A DNA stretch of 64,000 bases from Simplicispira metamorpha (GTDB lineage: Bacteria > Pseudomonadota > Gammaproteobacteria > Burkholderiales > Burkholderiaceae_C). The stretch covers positions 26,359 through 90,358 of the forward strand of contig NZ_SLXH01000018.1 of assembly GCF_004341365.1 (NCBI RefSeq). The letters run 5' to 3'. The notes beneath the pieces are model-generated. The model saw nothing but the letters and a program-made list of their open reading frames with translations. It had not been told where the DNA came from and made no database searches. Positions 24,780-33,978 of this stretch are shown piece after piece. The number at the start of each line of letters is the position of its first letter. Position 1 is the stretch's first letter. The translations under genes and the position numbers were made by a program.

Positions 24780-26027
24780 ATGACCTCTTTTTACGACACC
24801 CAGGAAACCCGTGCCCCCGCCGAGCGCGAGGCAGCGCTGCTGGCCGCCTTGCCCGCCCAGATAGCGCACGCGCGCAGCAACGCACCGGCCTTCAGCACCA
24901 TCCTGGCCGACGTGGACCCGGCCAGCGTCACCAGCCGCGCCGCCCTGGCCCGCTTGCCGGTGACGCGCAAATACGAGCTGCTGGAACGCCAGCAGGCCCT
25001 GCGCACAGACAACGTGTTTGGCGGGTTCAGCGCCATCGGCTTTGGCGCCGCCATGCCGCGGGTGTTTTGCAGCCCCGGCCCGATCTATGAACCCGAGAGT
25101 GCCCGGCCCGACTACTGGCGCATGGCCCGTGCCATGTACGCCGCAGGCTTTCGCGCGGGAGAGCTGATCCACAACAGCTTCAGCTACCACTTTGTGCCAG
25201 CGGGCTCCATGATGGAAAGCGGCGCCCATGCGCTGGGCTGTACTGTGTTCCCCGGCGGCACCGGCCAGACCGAGCAACAGGTGCAGGCCATGGCAGAACT
25301 GCGCCCGGCCGGCTACATCGGCACCCCCAGCTTTCTCAAGCTGATTCTGGAAAAAGCCGCTGAACTGCGCCAGCCCCTGCCCAGCGTGACCAAAGCCCTG
25401 CTCTCGGGCGAGGCCTTTCCGCCCAGCCTGCGCGACTGGCTGGCCGAGCGCGGCGTGGCGGGCTACCAGTGCTACGCCACCGCCGATCTGGGCCTGATCG
25501 CCTACGAAACAGCGGCCCGCGAGGGCCTGGTGCTCGATGAGGGCGTGATCGTCGAGATCGTGCGCCCCGGCACCGGCGACCCCGTACCCGAGGGCGAAGT
25601 GGGCGAACTGGTGGTGACCACGCTCAACCCCGACTACCCGCTGATCCGCTTTGGCACGGGCGACCTCTCGGCCATCCTGCCCGGTCAATGCCCTAGCGGG
25701 CGCACCAACACCCGCATCAAAGGCTGGATGGGACGGGCCGACCAGACCACCAAGGTGCGCGGCATGTTCATCCACCCGGCCCAGGTGGCCGCCATTGCAG
25801 CGCGCTTTCCGCAGGTGCTGCGTGCGCGCCTCGTGGTCACGGGCGAAATGGCCAACGACCAGATGGTGCTGCGCGCCGAAACTGCCGAGTTTGCCGGTGG
25901 CCTGGCCGAACGGCTGCAAGACACCATCCGCGAAGTGACCAAACTGCGCGGCGAGGTGGAGCTGGTCGCCCCAGGGTCGCTGCCCAACGACGGCAAAGTG
26001 ATCGAGGACGCGCGCAGCTACCGCTAA
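24780..26027 (+). CDS. Phenylacetate-CoA ligase family protein (PaaK-like, AMP-binding)
   Basis: 415 residues. It aligns in layout with PaaK: FRAGELIHNSFSYHFVPAG and GCTVFPGGTGQTEQQVQAM match PaaK's GDMVQNSYGYGMFTGG and GCTAVPMSGGQTEKQVQQI, and TTLNPDYPLIRFGTGDLSA plus KVRGMFIHP mark the C-terminal region. The usual P-loop SSGTTG is replaced by FCSPGPIYEPES, so nucleotide handling may differ. It is the last gene of the importer operon, so this operon encodes two different CoA ligases. The substrate is unknown; an aromatic acid is likely. Confidence 0.85.
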   Translation: MTSFYDTQETRAPAEREAALLAALPAQIAHARSNAPAFSTILADVDPASVTSRAALARLPVTRKYELLERQQALRTDNVFGGFSAIGFGAAMPRVFCSPGPIYEPESARPDYWRMARAMYAAGFRAGELIHNSFSYHFVPAGSMMESGAHALGCTVFPGGTGQTEQQVQAMAELRPAGYIGTPSFLKLILEKAAELRQPLPSVTKALLSGEAFPPSLRDWLAERGVAGYQCYATADLGLIAYETAAREGLVLDEGVIVEIVRPGTGDPVPEGEVGELVVTTLNPDYPLIRFGTGDLSAILPGQCPSGRTNTRIKGWMGRADQTTKVRGMFIHPAQVAAIAARFPQVLRARLVVTGEMANDQMVLRAETAEFAGGLAERLQDTIREVTKLRGEVELVAPGSLPNDGKVIEDARSYR

Positions 26028-26040
26028 AGCATGGCGCCGG

Positions 26041-26064
26041 GTGTTTTCGCCAACGCGAAAACAC
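26041..26064 (+). terminator. Hairpin after the importer/ligase operon
   Basis: GTGTTTTCGC (26041-26050) pairs perfectly with GCGAAAACAC (26055-26064) around CAAC. It is followed by TCACTTATTC rather than a clean T run, so intrinsic termination may be weak. It starts 13 bases after the last stop codon. Confidence 0.5.
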
Positions 26065-26072
26065 TCACTTAT

Positions 26073-26118
26073 TCATAGCTTGTAGCGCTCTACCCGCGTG
26101 GCTTCAGGGCATTTTTTG
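26073..26118 (+). repeat. Comamonadaceae-type intergenic repeat, copy 6 (diverged)
   Basis: TCATAGCTTGTAGCGCTCTA (26073-26092) followed by GTGGCTTCAGGGCATTTTTTG. It is the most diverged copy; the position, order and T-rich end match the others. Confidence 0.5.
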
Positions 26119-26222
26119 TACTAAAAATGCGCTGTATCAAAAATACGGATCTGCTCAGTGCTTTCCTCGATGCCAAGGCCGAAACAGGTGTTTATCATCG
26201 CGGCTCATATCAAGGAACACCC

Positions 26223-27209
26223 ATGCAACCTATGCTGAAAATCACTCTGGTGGCAGCTGCTGCCGCATTGGCCGCAGGCGCCCAGGCACAAAGCTTTCCT
26301 ACTGCGGGTAAAAACATCACCTTGGTCGTGCCCTTCACGGCGGGCGGCCCCACCGATCGCGTGGCCCGCGACCTGGCTGAAGCGCTGCGCAAGCCACTGG
26401 GCGCCACCGTCGTGGTGGACAACACAGCGGGCGCAGGCAGCTCGATTGGCACCGCCCGCGTGGCGCGCGCCACACCCGATGGCTACACACTGCTGCTCAA
26501 CCACATTGGCATGTCCACCATGCCGGCGCTCTACCGCAAACTCTCCTTCAACGTCGCCAACGATTTTGAATACCTGGGCATCATCAACGACGTGCCCATG
26601 ACGCTGATTGGGCGCCCCACCCTGCCCGCCAACAACTACCAGGAGCTGCTGGCCTGGATGGGACAAAACAAGGGCGCGATCAATCTGGGCAACGCCGGGC
26701 TGGGATCGGCCTCGCACCTGTGCGGCCTGATGTTCCAAAGCGCTATCAAGACCGATATGACTGCCGTGTCTTACAAGGGCGCAGCACCCGCCATCACCGA
26801 CCTGATGGGCGGCCAAATCGACCTGTTGTGCGACCAGACCACCAACACCACGCAGCAAATCGAAACCAAAAAGGTCAAGGCCTACGCTGTGACCACCATG
26901 CAACGGCTGAGCACGCCATCACTGAAGGCGCTGCCCACGCTGGCCGAGTCGGGGCTCAAAGACTTCCAGGTCACGATCTGGCACGGTCTGTACGCACCCA
27001 AAGGCACGCCTGCCGAGGTGGTCAAGAAGATCAACGACGCACTGAAAGTGGCGCTGAAAGACCCCGACTTCATCAAGAAGCAAGAGGGACTGGGCGCCGT
27101 GGTGGCCACCGACAAGCGCATCGAACCGGCCGAACACAAAAAGTTTGTGCAGGCAGAAATCGACAAATGGGGTGCCGTCATCAAGGCCGCAGGCACCTAC
27201 GCTGACTGA
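26223..27209 (+). CDS. Bug/TctC family tripartite tricarboxylate transporter substrate-binding protein
   Basis: 328 residues from ATG 26223 (MQPMLKITL), preceded by AAGGA; a longer upstream frame lacks such a site. The signal peptide ends ALAAGAQAQ. ITLVVPFTAGGPTDRVARDLAE is the family's ligand-loop motif, followed by VVVDNTAGAGSSIGT and GGQIDLLCDQTTNT. Bug proteins bind carboxylates such as tricarboxylates, nicotinate or terephthalate and are hugely expanded in Burkholderiales, often without adjacent TctAB, as here. It is monocistronic with its own terminator and converges on the transporter operon at 27300. Confidence 0.92.
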   Translation: MQPMLKITLVAAAAALAAGAQAQSFPTAGKNITLVVPFTAGGPTDRVARDLAEALRKPLGATVVVDNTAGAGSSIGTARVARATPDGYTLLLNHIGMSTMPALYRKLSFNVANDFEYLGIINDVPMTLIGRPTLPANNYQELLAWMGQNKGAINLGNAGLGSASHLCGLMFQSAIKTDMTAVSYKGAAPAITDLMGGQIDLLCDQTTNTTQQIETKKVKAYAVTTMQRLSTPSLKALPTLAESGLKDFQVTIWHGLYAPKGTPAEVVKKINDALKVALKDPDFIKKQEGLGAVVATDKRIEPAEHKKFVQAEIDKWGAVIKAAGTYAD

Positions 27210-27232
27210 GGCGACACCAGCGCTACTCCAGA

Positions 27233-27301
27233 GCGGGAGCCCTCGCCGCACCACCAGCCTGCCCAGGCTGGCTGGGCCCGGCAAGGGCTCCCGCACTTTT
27301 T
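27233..27301. terminator. Terminator of the Bug gene
   Basis: GCGGGAGCCCT (27233-27243) pairs with AGGGCTCCCGC (27284-27294), followed by ACTTTTT. The loop contains a nested CCAGCC..GGCTGG hairpin. It sits between two converging stop codons. Confidence 0.75.
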
Positions 27302-28043
27302 ATGTAGCCGGAGACTTGGCAGCGTGCCCCAAGCCCAGGTAAGTGTCGATGATGCGCCGATCGTGCAACAAATCGGCAGCCGGGCCAGACAATGCCACCG
27401 CCCCCATCTCCAGCACGTAGGCGCGGTCAGCCACTTGCAGCGCAGCACGGGCGTTTTGCTCGACCAGCAATACCGAGACGCCCAGCTTGCGCAACGATGC
27501 CACCACCAACAGCACTTCGCGCACGATCAACGGCGCCAGTCCCAAGGACGGCTCATCCAGCATCAGCAGACGAGGTCGGGCCATCAGGGCGCGCCCGATG
27601 GCCAGCATCTGGCGCTCGCCCCCTGACAGGGTGGACGCCATTTGTGTACGGCGCTCGCGCAGGCGCGGAAAGATATCGAACACCTCCTGCATGCGCTGCG
27701 CCTGGTCGCGCTGTCCACGCCGCCAAAGCGAGAACCCGCCCAGCAGCAGGTTGTCTTCAACAGACATCTCGCCAAACAGCTCACGCTTTTCAGGCACCAG
27801 GGCAACGCCACGGGCCACCATGGCCTCTACACTGGGGCGGAGAATACGCTCGCCGTCCAGTGCGATCGTGCCGCGCGCGGGCAACAAACCCATGGCAGCG
27901 CACAGCAGCGTGGTCTTGCCCGCGCCGTTGGGGCCGATAACGGTCACGATCTCGCCTTCATTGACCTCCAGGTGAACGCCATGGACGGCCTCCACCGTTC
28001 CATAGGAAACACACAGGTCTTGCAGTTGCAGCAACGTGCTCAT
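27300..28043 (-). CDS. LIV-type ABC transporter ATP-binding protein (LivF-like)
   Basis: 247 residues. Walker A GPNGAGKTT near residue 40, signature TLSGGERQMLAIGRALM, Walker B LLMLDEPSLGLAP and LLVEQNARAAL. The order of this transporter on the minus strand is binding protein, LivH-like, fused LivM-LivG-like, LivF-like. The start ATG at 28043 overlaps the previous stop (ATGA), giving translational coupling. The block lies just downstream of the paa operon, so aromatic or related acids are the likely cargo (inference). Confidence 0.93.
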   Translation of the reverse strand: MSTLLQLQDLCVSYGTVEAVHGVHLEVNEGEIVTVIGPNGAGKTTLLCAAMGLLPARGTIALDGERILRPSVEAMVARGVALVPEKRELFGEMSVEDNLLLGGFSLWRRGQRDQAQRMQEVFDIFPRLRERRTQMASTLSGGERQMLAIGRALMARPRLLMLDEPSLGLAPLIVREVLLVVASLRKLGVSVLLVEQNARAALQVADRAYVLEMGAVALSGPAADLLHDRRIIDTYLGLGHAAKSPAT

Positions 28044-29938
28044 ACGGTCACCCCGCTGGCCAGATCGTCACCCCCGCCCAGATAGGCGTCCAGCACACGC
28101 TGGTTGACCTGTACCTGTGCAGGCGTCCCCTCCGCGATGACGGTGCCAAACTCCAGCACCGTGATGCGATCGGCCAGGTTCATCACAAACTCCATGTCGT
28201 GCTCCACCACCAGAATGCCCAGCCCTTCAGCGCGCAACTGCACCAGCAGTTCGGCCAACGCGCGTTTTTCCAGATGGCGCAAACCGGCTGCGGGCTCATC
28301 CAGCAGCAACACCGCAGGCTGCGCGGCCAGTGCCCGGGCGATCTCGACGATGCGCTGCTGCCCCAGTGCCAATGAGGCAGCAGGTACATCGGCATGCGCG
28401 CCCAGACCGCAGCGCTCAATCTGGCGCCGCGCTTCAGCCAGCAAGGCGGCCTCTTCCCCTCTATCCAGGCGCAGCATGGAGGCCAGCCAGCCGCGCCGTG
28501 CGCGGCGGTGCGCCCCCAGCGCAACGTTTTCCACCACGCTGCGCTGGCCCAGCAAACGCACATGCTGGAATGTACGACCCAGGCCCAGCGCAGCAAAAGC
28601 GCGCGATGGCAGGCCGTGCATGGATTGCCCCATCAGCCGTATCTCGCCTTGCGTGGGGTCGTCCACGCCTGAAATCATGTTGAAAAACGTGCTCTTACCA
28701 GCGCCGTTGGGGCCAATCAGGGCATGTACCTCTGCGGCCTTGACGTCCATAGAGACCGCATTGTTGGCCACCAGCCCTCCAAACCGCTTGGTGACTGCAC
28801 TGGCTTGCAACAGCACTGTGCCTGGCGCAGGCAACGTGCGCTGCTCCAAAGACACTGCCTGGTGCAATGCAGCAGGAGCGCTGGGACGCAGCAAACGCGC
28901 TGTGAAACGTTGCAGTGTCGGCCACATGCCATCGGCAAAGCGTTGCAGTACAAAAACCATCAGCAACCCAAACACCACGACCTCAAAATTGCCACTGGTG
29001 CCCAGCAGCGAGGGCAGCAGGTCTTGCAATTTTTCCTTGAGCAACGTGATGACCGCCGCTCCCAACACAGCCCCCCAGAGGTGGCCCGCCCCCCCCACTA
29101 CGGCCATGAACAGGTACTCAATACCGATGTTCAGGTTGAACGGGGTGGGGTTCACAAAACGCTGCAGGTGGGCATACAGCCAGCCAGAGATGGCCGCCAT
29201 CAAAGCGGCCAGCACAAACAGCTTGATCCGATAACGGGCAGTATCCACGCCCATGGACTCGGCCATGACGCGTCCGCCCTTGAGGGCACGGATAGCGCGG
29301 CCCTCGCGCGAATCGAGCAGGTTGTGCAGCAACCACAGCGACACCAGCAGCACTGCCCAGATAACGACACCCAGCGCCCGGGGTGATGCCAACGACCAGC
29401 CTGCCACGACCAAAGGTGGAACCCCCGTGATACCCGTCTGCCCCCCCAAGAACTGCATGTTGCCAAACAGGTAATACAGGCTCAGCCCCCAAGCAATCGT
29501 GCACAGCGGCAGGTAATGCCCCGACAGCTTGAGCGTCACAGAGCCCAGTGCCCACGCTACGGCAAACGTCAATGCCAGCCCCAACGCCAGGCCCACCCAA
29601 GGCAGGCTGCCCATACCAACGATGCCCCCCAATGCCTGGACGGATGTAGGTGCAGTACACACCCAGGCGGTGGCATAAGCGCCCATACCGACAAAGGCAG
29701 CTTGGCCAAAAGAGGTCATGCCACCCACACCCGTCAGCATGACCAAACCCGCCGCCACGATCGCATACAGGCCGATATAGCTCATCACGACAATGGTGAA
29801 GTCGGGCAATGCCCCCCAGCACAGCGCAAAAATCACCACACACGCCAGCGTCAACTGGGTGGGCGTCAGCAAGCCACGTGCGGGGGCCGGGGCCAGCGGT
29901 GCCACAGAAGGAGCGATGGGTTTAACGGGCGTACTCAT
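28040..29938 (-). CDS. Fused LIV-type permease and ATP-binding protein (LivM-LivG fusion)
   Basis: 632 residues in one frame. Residues about 20-330 are a LivM-like permease ([21 protein letters not shown], coupling loop [23 protein letters not shown]). Residues about 370-630 are a LivG-like ATPase with Walker [11 protein letters not shown], signature [15 protein letters not shown], Walker [11 protein letters not shown] and VEHDMEFVM. There is no frame break between the parts, so this is a true fusion seen in some LIV transporters. It overlaps both neighbours by four bases (ATGA at each end), tying the three membrane/ATPase genes together. Confidence 0.93.
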   Translation of the reverse strand: MSTPVKPIAPSVAPLAPAPARGLLTPTQLTLACVVIFALCWGALPDFTIVVMSYIGLYAIVAAGLVMLTGVGGMTSFGQAAFVGMGAYATAWVCTAPTSVQALGGIVGMGSLPWVGLALGLALTFAVAWALGSVTLKLSGHYLPLCTIAWGLSLYYLFGNMQFLGGQTGITGVPPLVVAGWSLASPRALGVVIWAVLLVSLWLLHNLLDSREGRAIRALKGGRVMAESMGVDTARYRIKLFVLAALMAAISGWLYAHLQRFVNPTPFNLNIGIEYLFMAVVGGAGHLWGAVLGAAVITLLKEKLQDLLPSLLGTSGNFEVVVFGLLMVFVLQRFADGMWPTLQRFTARLLRPSAPAALHQAVSLEQRTLPAPGTVLLQASAVTKRFGGLVANNAVSMDVKAAEVHALIGPNGAGKSTFFNMISGVDDPTQGEIRLMGQSMHGLPSRAFAALGLGRTFQHVRLLGQRSVVENVALGAHRRARRGWLASMLRLDRGEEAALLAEARRQIERCGLGAHADVPAASLALGQQRIVEIARALAAQPAVLLLDEPAAGLRHLEKRALAELLVQLRAEGLGILVVEHDMEFVMNLADRITVLEFGTVIAEGTPAQVQVNQRVLDAYLGGGDDLASGVTV

Positions 29939-30963
29939 TCTTCATCCTCCACATGGCGGCTGTTGAGGGAACGCCACCACAGCACCGGAATAATCAGCGT
30001 GAACACCAAAACCTCCTTGTATGCGCTGGCCCAGAATGAGGCGAACGCTTCCAGTTGCCCCACCAGCAGCGCACCCGCCAGTGCCAATGGGTAACTGGCC
30101 AGTCCACCCACAATCGCAGCGACAAACCCCTTGAGGCCGATCAGAAATCCGGTGTCGTAATACACCGTGGTCAACGGCGCAATCAGCAAGCCTGAAACCC
30201 CGCCAATCAGGGCGGCCAAAGCAAAGCTCACATCCCCCGACATATCGGTGGGAATGCCCATCAACCGGGCCCCAACACGGTTGATGGCAGTAGCGCGCAG
30301 CGCCTTGCCCACCATGGAGCGCCCAAAAAACAGGAACAGCAGCAGCACCAGCACCAGCGTCACGCCCAGCACGACCAGCGACTGACCGGATACAGGAATA
30401 TTGCCCAACTCAAACCGTGCCTCGGAAAAAGGCGGTGTACGCGAGCCTTCGGCGCCAAAGAACAGCAAACCCAACCCCACCAGGATGCCATGCAATGCCA
30501 CCGAGACAATCAGCAAGATCAGCACCGACGCATCGGCCAGCGGACGAAATGCCAGCCGATACAGCAACGGCCCCAGTGGAGTAATCAGCACGAGCGTAAC
30601 CAGGGCCTGGGCTGCCATGGAGACAGGCTTCCAGCCCAACACCAGAACACACGCAAGCGCAGGCAAACCCACACACCAGAACAACGCCGCAGGCCAATTG
30701 ACCGCTGCGCCACTCTTCCAGCGCCACGCTTCCACCACCAATACGGCAGTTGCCAGCACCAGCAACAGCCACAGGGTGGCGGGGGCACGCCCCGCCTGTA
30801 GCATGGCCATCGTCAATGCACCAAAGGCCACAAACTCACCCTGCGGAATGAAAATCACGCGGGTGACAGAAAACACCAGCACCAACGCCAGCGCCATCAA
30901 TCCATAAATGGCGCCATTGACGATGCCGTCCTGCCCCAGCAGCAAGGCAATCTGGAAATCCAT
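29935..30963 (-). CDS. LIV-type ABC transporter permease (LivH-like)
   Basis: 342 residues with about nine hydrophobic segments, longer than the ~300 of standard LivH. The N-terminus [42 protein letters not shown] is family-typical. The coupling segment is [22 protein letters not shown], and later [27 protein letters not shown]. An extra hydrophobic insertion lies around residues 65-110. It is 97 bases downstream of the binding protein gene on the same strand. Confidence 0.9.
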   Translation of the reverse strand: MDFQIALLLGQDGIVNGAIYGLMALALVLVFSVTRVIFIPQGEFVAFGALTMAMLQAGRAPATLWLLLVLATAVLVVEAWRWKSGAAVNWPAALFWCVGLPALACVLVLGWKPVSMAAQALVTLVLITPLGPLLYRLAFRPLADASVLILLIVSVALHGILVGLGLLFFGAEGSRTPPFSEARFELGNIPVSGQSLVVLGVTLVLVLLLFLFFGRSMVGKALRATAINRVGARLMGIPTDMSGDVSFALAALIGGVSGLLIAPLTTVYYDTGFLIGLKGFVAAIVGGLASYPLALAGALLVGQLEAFASFWASAYKEVLVFTLIIPVLWWRSLNSRHVEDEE

Positions 30964-31060
30964 GTTCGACTTTCTGTGAAGTGCCCGGCGCAGCTAGGCA
31001 CACCTGCGACCTGGCCAGCAGGCAACGCAGGTGATGCCCTATACACCGGGCGGGTCAGTC

Positions 31061-32215
31061 TCAGGGCTGGTATTTCCAGGCGCCGTTTTCGATCTTCACC
31101 ATCACGCGGGCGCGCTGATCAAGGCCCAGATGGTCATTGGCAGACATACTGAAAATGCCGTGCGCACCCGGAACTTCCTTGAGTTGCTCGAGTGCATCAC
31201 GCAGGGCGGCACGGAACTCGGGCGTACCGGGCTGTGCTTTCTTCAGGGCCGCAGGAACAGCAGCGGACATCAGTACGCCAGCGTCCCAGCCATGGGCGCC
31301 AAAAGTAGAAACGCTGCCTTTGCCATAGGCCGCTTCATAAGCGGTCACGTAGGCACTGGCCGATTTGCGCACCGGATGGGTGGCAGGCAACTGCATAGCC
31401 ACCAGCACCGGGCCTGCGGGCAGGAAAGTGCCCTCCACATCCTTGCCCCCCACACGCAGGAAGTCAGCGTTCGCCACCCCGTGGGTCTGATAGAACTTGC
31501 CGGCGTAGCCCCGCTCCTTGAGCGTTTTTTGTGGCAAGGCAGCTGGGGTGCCCGAACCCGCAATCAGCACAGCATCGGGCTTGGCTGAGACCATCTTCAG
31601 GGCCTGCCCGGTCACGGAAGTATCGGTGCGGTTGTAGCGCTCATTGGCTACGATTTGCAGATTCTTGAGGGCCGCAGCCTTGCTGAATTCCTGGTACCAG
31701 CCTTCGCCATAGGCATCAGAGAAACCAATGAAAGCCACCGTTTTCACACCCGAAGCAGCCATGTGCTCCACAATGGCCAAAGACATCATGATGTCGTTTT
31801 GCGGCGTCTTGAAAACCCATTTTTTCTTGTCATCCATGGGCTCAACAATGCGTGCCGAGGCGGCCATGGAGATCATCGGCGTCTTGGCTTCCGATACCAC
31901 ATCGATCATGGCCAGCGAGTTGGGCGTGGTACTGGAGCCCAGAATCACGTCCACCTTGCTCTCACTGATGAGTTTTCGCGTGTTCCCCACCGCTGCGGTG
32001 GTGTCAGAGGCATCGTCCAGTACGATGTAATTGACCTTCTGCCCGGCAATGGTGCGGGGCATCAAGGCAATGGTGTTTTTCTCTGGGATGCCCAGCGAGG
32101 CGGCAGGGCCTGTGGCCGACACGGTAACGCCTACTGTGATGTCTGCCAAGGCGGTGCCGCTGGCAGCCAGCAGGGCCGCGGCCAACAGGGCGATGGGGGT
32201 CAGGCTTTTTTTCAT
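31061..32215 (-). CDS. ABC transporter substrate-binding protein, LIV type
   Basis: 384 residues from ATG 32215 (MKKSLTP), preceded by AAGGAGACAAACC. The signal peptide ends near SGTALA. DITVGVTVSATGPAASLGIP, DDASDTTAAVGNTRKLISE and KKWVFKTPQNDIMM mark the Peripla_BP_6 fold. It is clearly paralogous to the binding protein at 37468 inside the paa operon: KKWVFKTP, MSAxDHxGL and the same overall order recur in both. It heads the transporter unit reading down to 27300. The ligand is unknown. Confidence 0.9.
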   Translation of the reverse strand: MKKSLTPIALLAAALLAASGTALADITVGVTVSATGPAASLGIPEKNTIALMPRTIAGQKVNYIVLDDASDTTAAVGNTRKLISESKVDVILGSSTTPNSLAMIDVVSEAKTPMISMAASARIVEPMDDKKKWVFKTPQNDIMMSLAIVEHMAASGVKTVAFIGFSDAYGEGWYQEFSKAAALKNLQIVANERYNRTDTSVTGQALKMVSAKPDAVLIAGSGTPAALPQKTLKERGYAGKFYQTHGVANADFLRVGGKDVEGTFLPAGPVLVAMQLPATHPVRKSASAYVTAYEAAYGKGSVSTFGAHGWDAGVLMSAAVPAALKKAQPGTPEFRAALRDALEQLKEVPGAHGIFSMSANDHLGLDQRARVMVKIENGAWKYQP

Positions 32216-32855
32216 GGTTTGTCTCCTTGAGGATGGTTTTATAGAAAAGTCAACGCGGCGAAAAAAGCAGCGTGAATGGGTGCTCCCCTGCACCCGCGCA
32301 CATCGTAGTCAATGTGCAGTGATGTTGCCCCTGTTTTGCACAGGTCTGGACGCTATCTGAAAAAATACCGCGAAAGTCCCTGGTGCCAGCAGCAGGCTAT
32401 TGCAGACCTGATGATGCATCCGGACTACCAAAGATTAATCTCTCAATCACGGCTGCGTCGGTAGTCAAGGTTTCGCCAGACGAAGGCGCGCTGGGCAATC
32501 CCACTGCTACAGCAGAACAACGAATTTTCTGGCGCAGCCACCACCCGCAGATGTCTTGCGCTGACGACACAGAATGCCGAACGGAAGCATCGGCACCGTA
32601 CATGCCCGACTCCGTTCTCAATGCCTGCCAAATAGGCAACGATGGCAGAGATCAAGCCCTATGCATCTACGGCAATACGTTGCTTGCGCCTTTTGACGTC
32701 CTTGCCTGCGTCAGAACAGCGCTATCACCTTACCTTGGACAGCAGCGCCACTGGCAACCGCCGGTTGTGAGAAATGTTCTGCTAACTTATCAGTACTTGG
32801 CTGCATTGTTTCAAACAGCCTCTCAAATCCCGGCGCCGTTCATGCAGGTGGTGGA
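32216..32855. other. 640-base gap: leader of the 27-32 kb transporter operon plus transposase debris
   Basis: This is the longest gene-free stretch in the window. The part next to 32215 should hold the promoter of the leftward transporter operon, though I cannot pick convincing boxes. The part at 32395-32724 is decayed transposase sequence. A plus-strand open frame from 32383 to 32955 overlaps the end of paaE and shows no protein-like features. Confidence 0.5.
32395..32724 (-). pseudogene. Decayed IS5-family (ISL2-like) transposase fragment
   Basis: Translating the minus strand from about 32715 gives SDAGKDVKRRKQRIAVDA, stop, GLISAIVAYLAGIENGVG, which lines up with the DAGKKVKGRKRHIxVDTLGLLxxVVVHAAxxQDRDG region of IS5/ISL2-group transposases. 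Further on, AQRAFVWRNLDYRRSRD, stop, E matches ERTFAWLGRxRRLSxDYE, and SGCIIRSAI matches the SEAxIRIAM tail. Several in-frame stops and the missing N-terminal half show that it is dead. No inverted terminal repeats or target duplication were found. The comparison is from memory of the family, not a search. Confidence 0.65.
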
Positions 32856-33944
32856 TCAGCGCTCGTCAAAACTGATGGTGAGTTGCTCGCTGGTAGGGCG
32901 GGCTTGGCAGCTCAACACAAAGCCTTGGGCGATTTCATCAGCTTCTAGGGTGTAGTTTTTGTCCATCGTGACCGAACCACACAACACCTTGGCACGGCAG
33001 GTGCAGCACACACCGGCCTTGCACGAGAACGATAGATCCAGACCAGCGTCCAGCCCCACGTCCAGCACCCGCTCGGAGGAAGCCATCGTCATGTGGTGCT
33101 CTGTGCCATCCACCACGATCGTCAGTTGCACGGTGCGCGCTGCCGACGCCTTGGGCGCATCAATGCTCACCACTTGGGCACCGGCAGGGGCACCGGCACT
33201 AAAGCGCTCGCTGTAAACGCGGTTGGCGGGCACGCCGGCATCTACCAATGCTTTTTCTACCGCATCCATCATCGGCTCAGGGCCACAGATAAACACTTCG
33301 TCCATGCTCTTGACGGGCAAGAAGGTGTCAATCAGGGCGCGCACCTTGTCGCCATTGATCAAGCCTTGCAGCAAGTCCACTTCTTGGGCTTGGCTGGACA
33401 AAATGTGGATCATGGTGAAGCGGCCAGCGAACCGATCCTTCAGGTCTTGCAACGCTTCGTTGAACATGACGGTTGCCATGTTCCGATTGCCATATACCAG
33501 CGTGAACTTGGACTCTGGTTGCTCTTCCAGCGTGGTGGCGGCAATCGACAGAACCGGGGTAATACCCGAACCACCGGCGAAACCCACGCGGTGCAGAGCA
33601 CGCTGCTTTTTCACCACAAATCGGCCATCGGGAGGCATCACGCTCAGCGCATCACCGGCCTTGACAGCAGTGGTGGCCCAATTGGAAAACAAGCCATTTT
33701 CTACCGCACGGATACCCACTTCAATTTCGCCTTGCCGGGTCAGACGGCTGCGAGGACTGCTAATGGAGTAGTTGCGGCGCACGTCTTGGCCGTTGATGGT
33801 GGCGCGCAGCGTCAGAAACTGGCCTGGCTCAAAGGCGAAGGCTTCGCGCAGGTTGGCCGGAATGTCAAAAGTGATGGCCACCGCGCCAGCCGCTTCCGGG
33901 CTGACGCGCTTGACTTTGAGTTCATGGAAATGGGGGGCAGACAT
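32856..33944 (-). CDS. paaE: PaaE, reductase subunit of ring 1,2-phenylacetyl-CoA epoxidase
   Basis: 362 residues from ATG 33944 (MSAPHFHEL); the family is ~355-360. The FAD domain shows RRNYSISSP, the NAD(P)H domain GFAGGSGITPVLSIA and EVFICGPEPMMDAV, and the C-terminal plant-type [2Fe-2S] domain has SFSCKAGVCCTCRAKVLCG plus a final Cys in VLSCQA. PaaE passes electrons from NADPH to the PaaA di-iron centre. It is the last gene of the operon, 34 bases after paaD. Confidence 0.96.
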   Translation of the reverse strand: MSAPHFHELKVKRVSPEAAGAVAITFDIPANLREAFAFEPGQFLTLRATINGQDVRRNYSISSPRSRLTRQGEIEVGIRAVENGLFSNWATTAVKAGDALSVMPPDGRFVVKKQRALHRVGFAGGSGITPVLSIAATTLEEQPESKFTLVYGNRNMATVMFNEALQDLKDRFAGRFTMIHILSSQAQEVDLLQGLINGDKVRALIDTFLPVKSMDEVFICGPEPMMDAVEKALVDAGVPANRVYSERFSAGAPAGAQVVSIDAPKASAARTVQLTIVVDGTEHHMTMASSERVLDVGLDAGLDLSFSCKAGVCCTCRAKVLCGSVTMDKNYTLEADEIAQGFVLSCQARPTSEQLTISFDER

Positions 33945-33978
33945 GCTGGCGTTTCCGGTAATGGCGTTGATAACGCCG

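Noticed and set aside
32383..32955. A 190-codon plus-strand frame between the binding protein and paaE
   Set aside because: Its last third is antisense to the end of paaE, it lacks family features, and the minus strand of the same stretch carries transposase debris.
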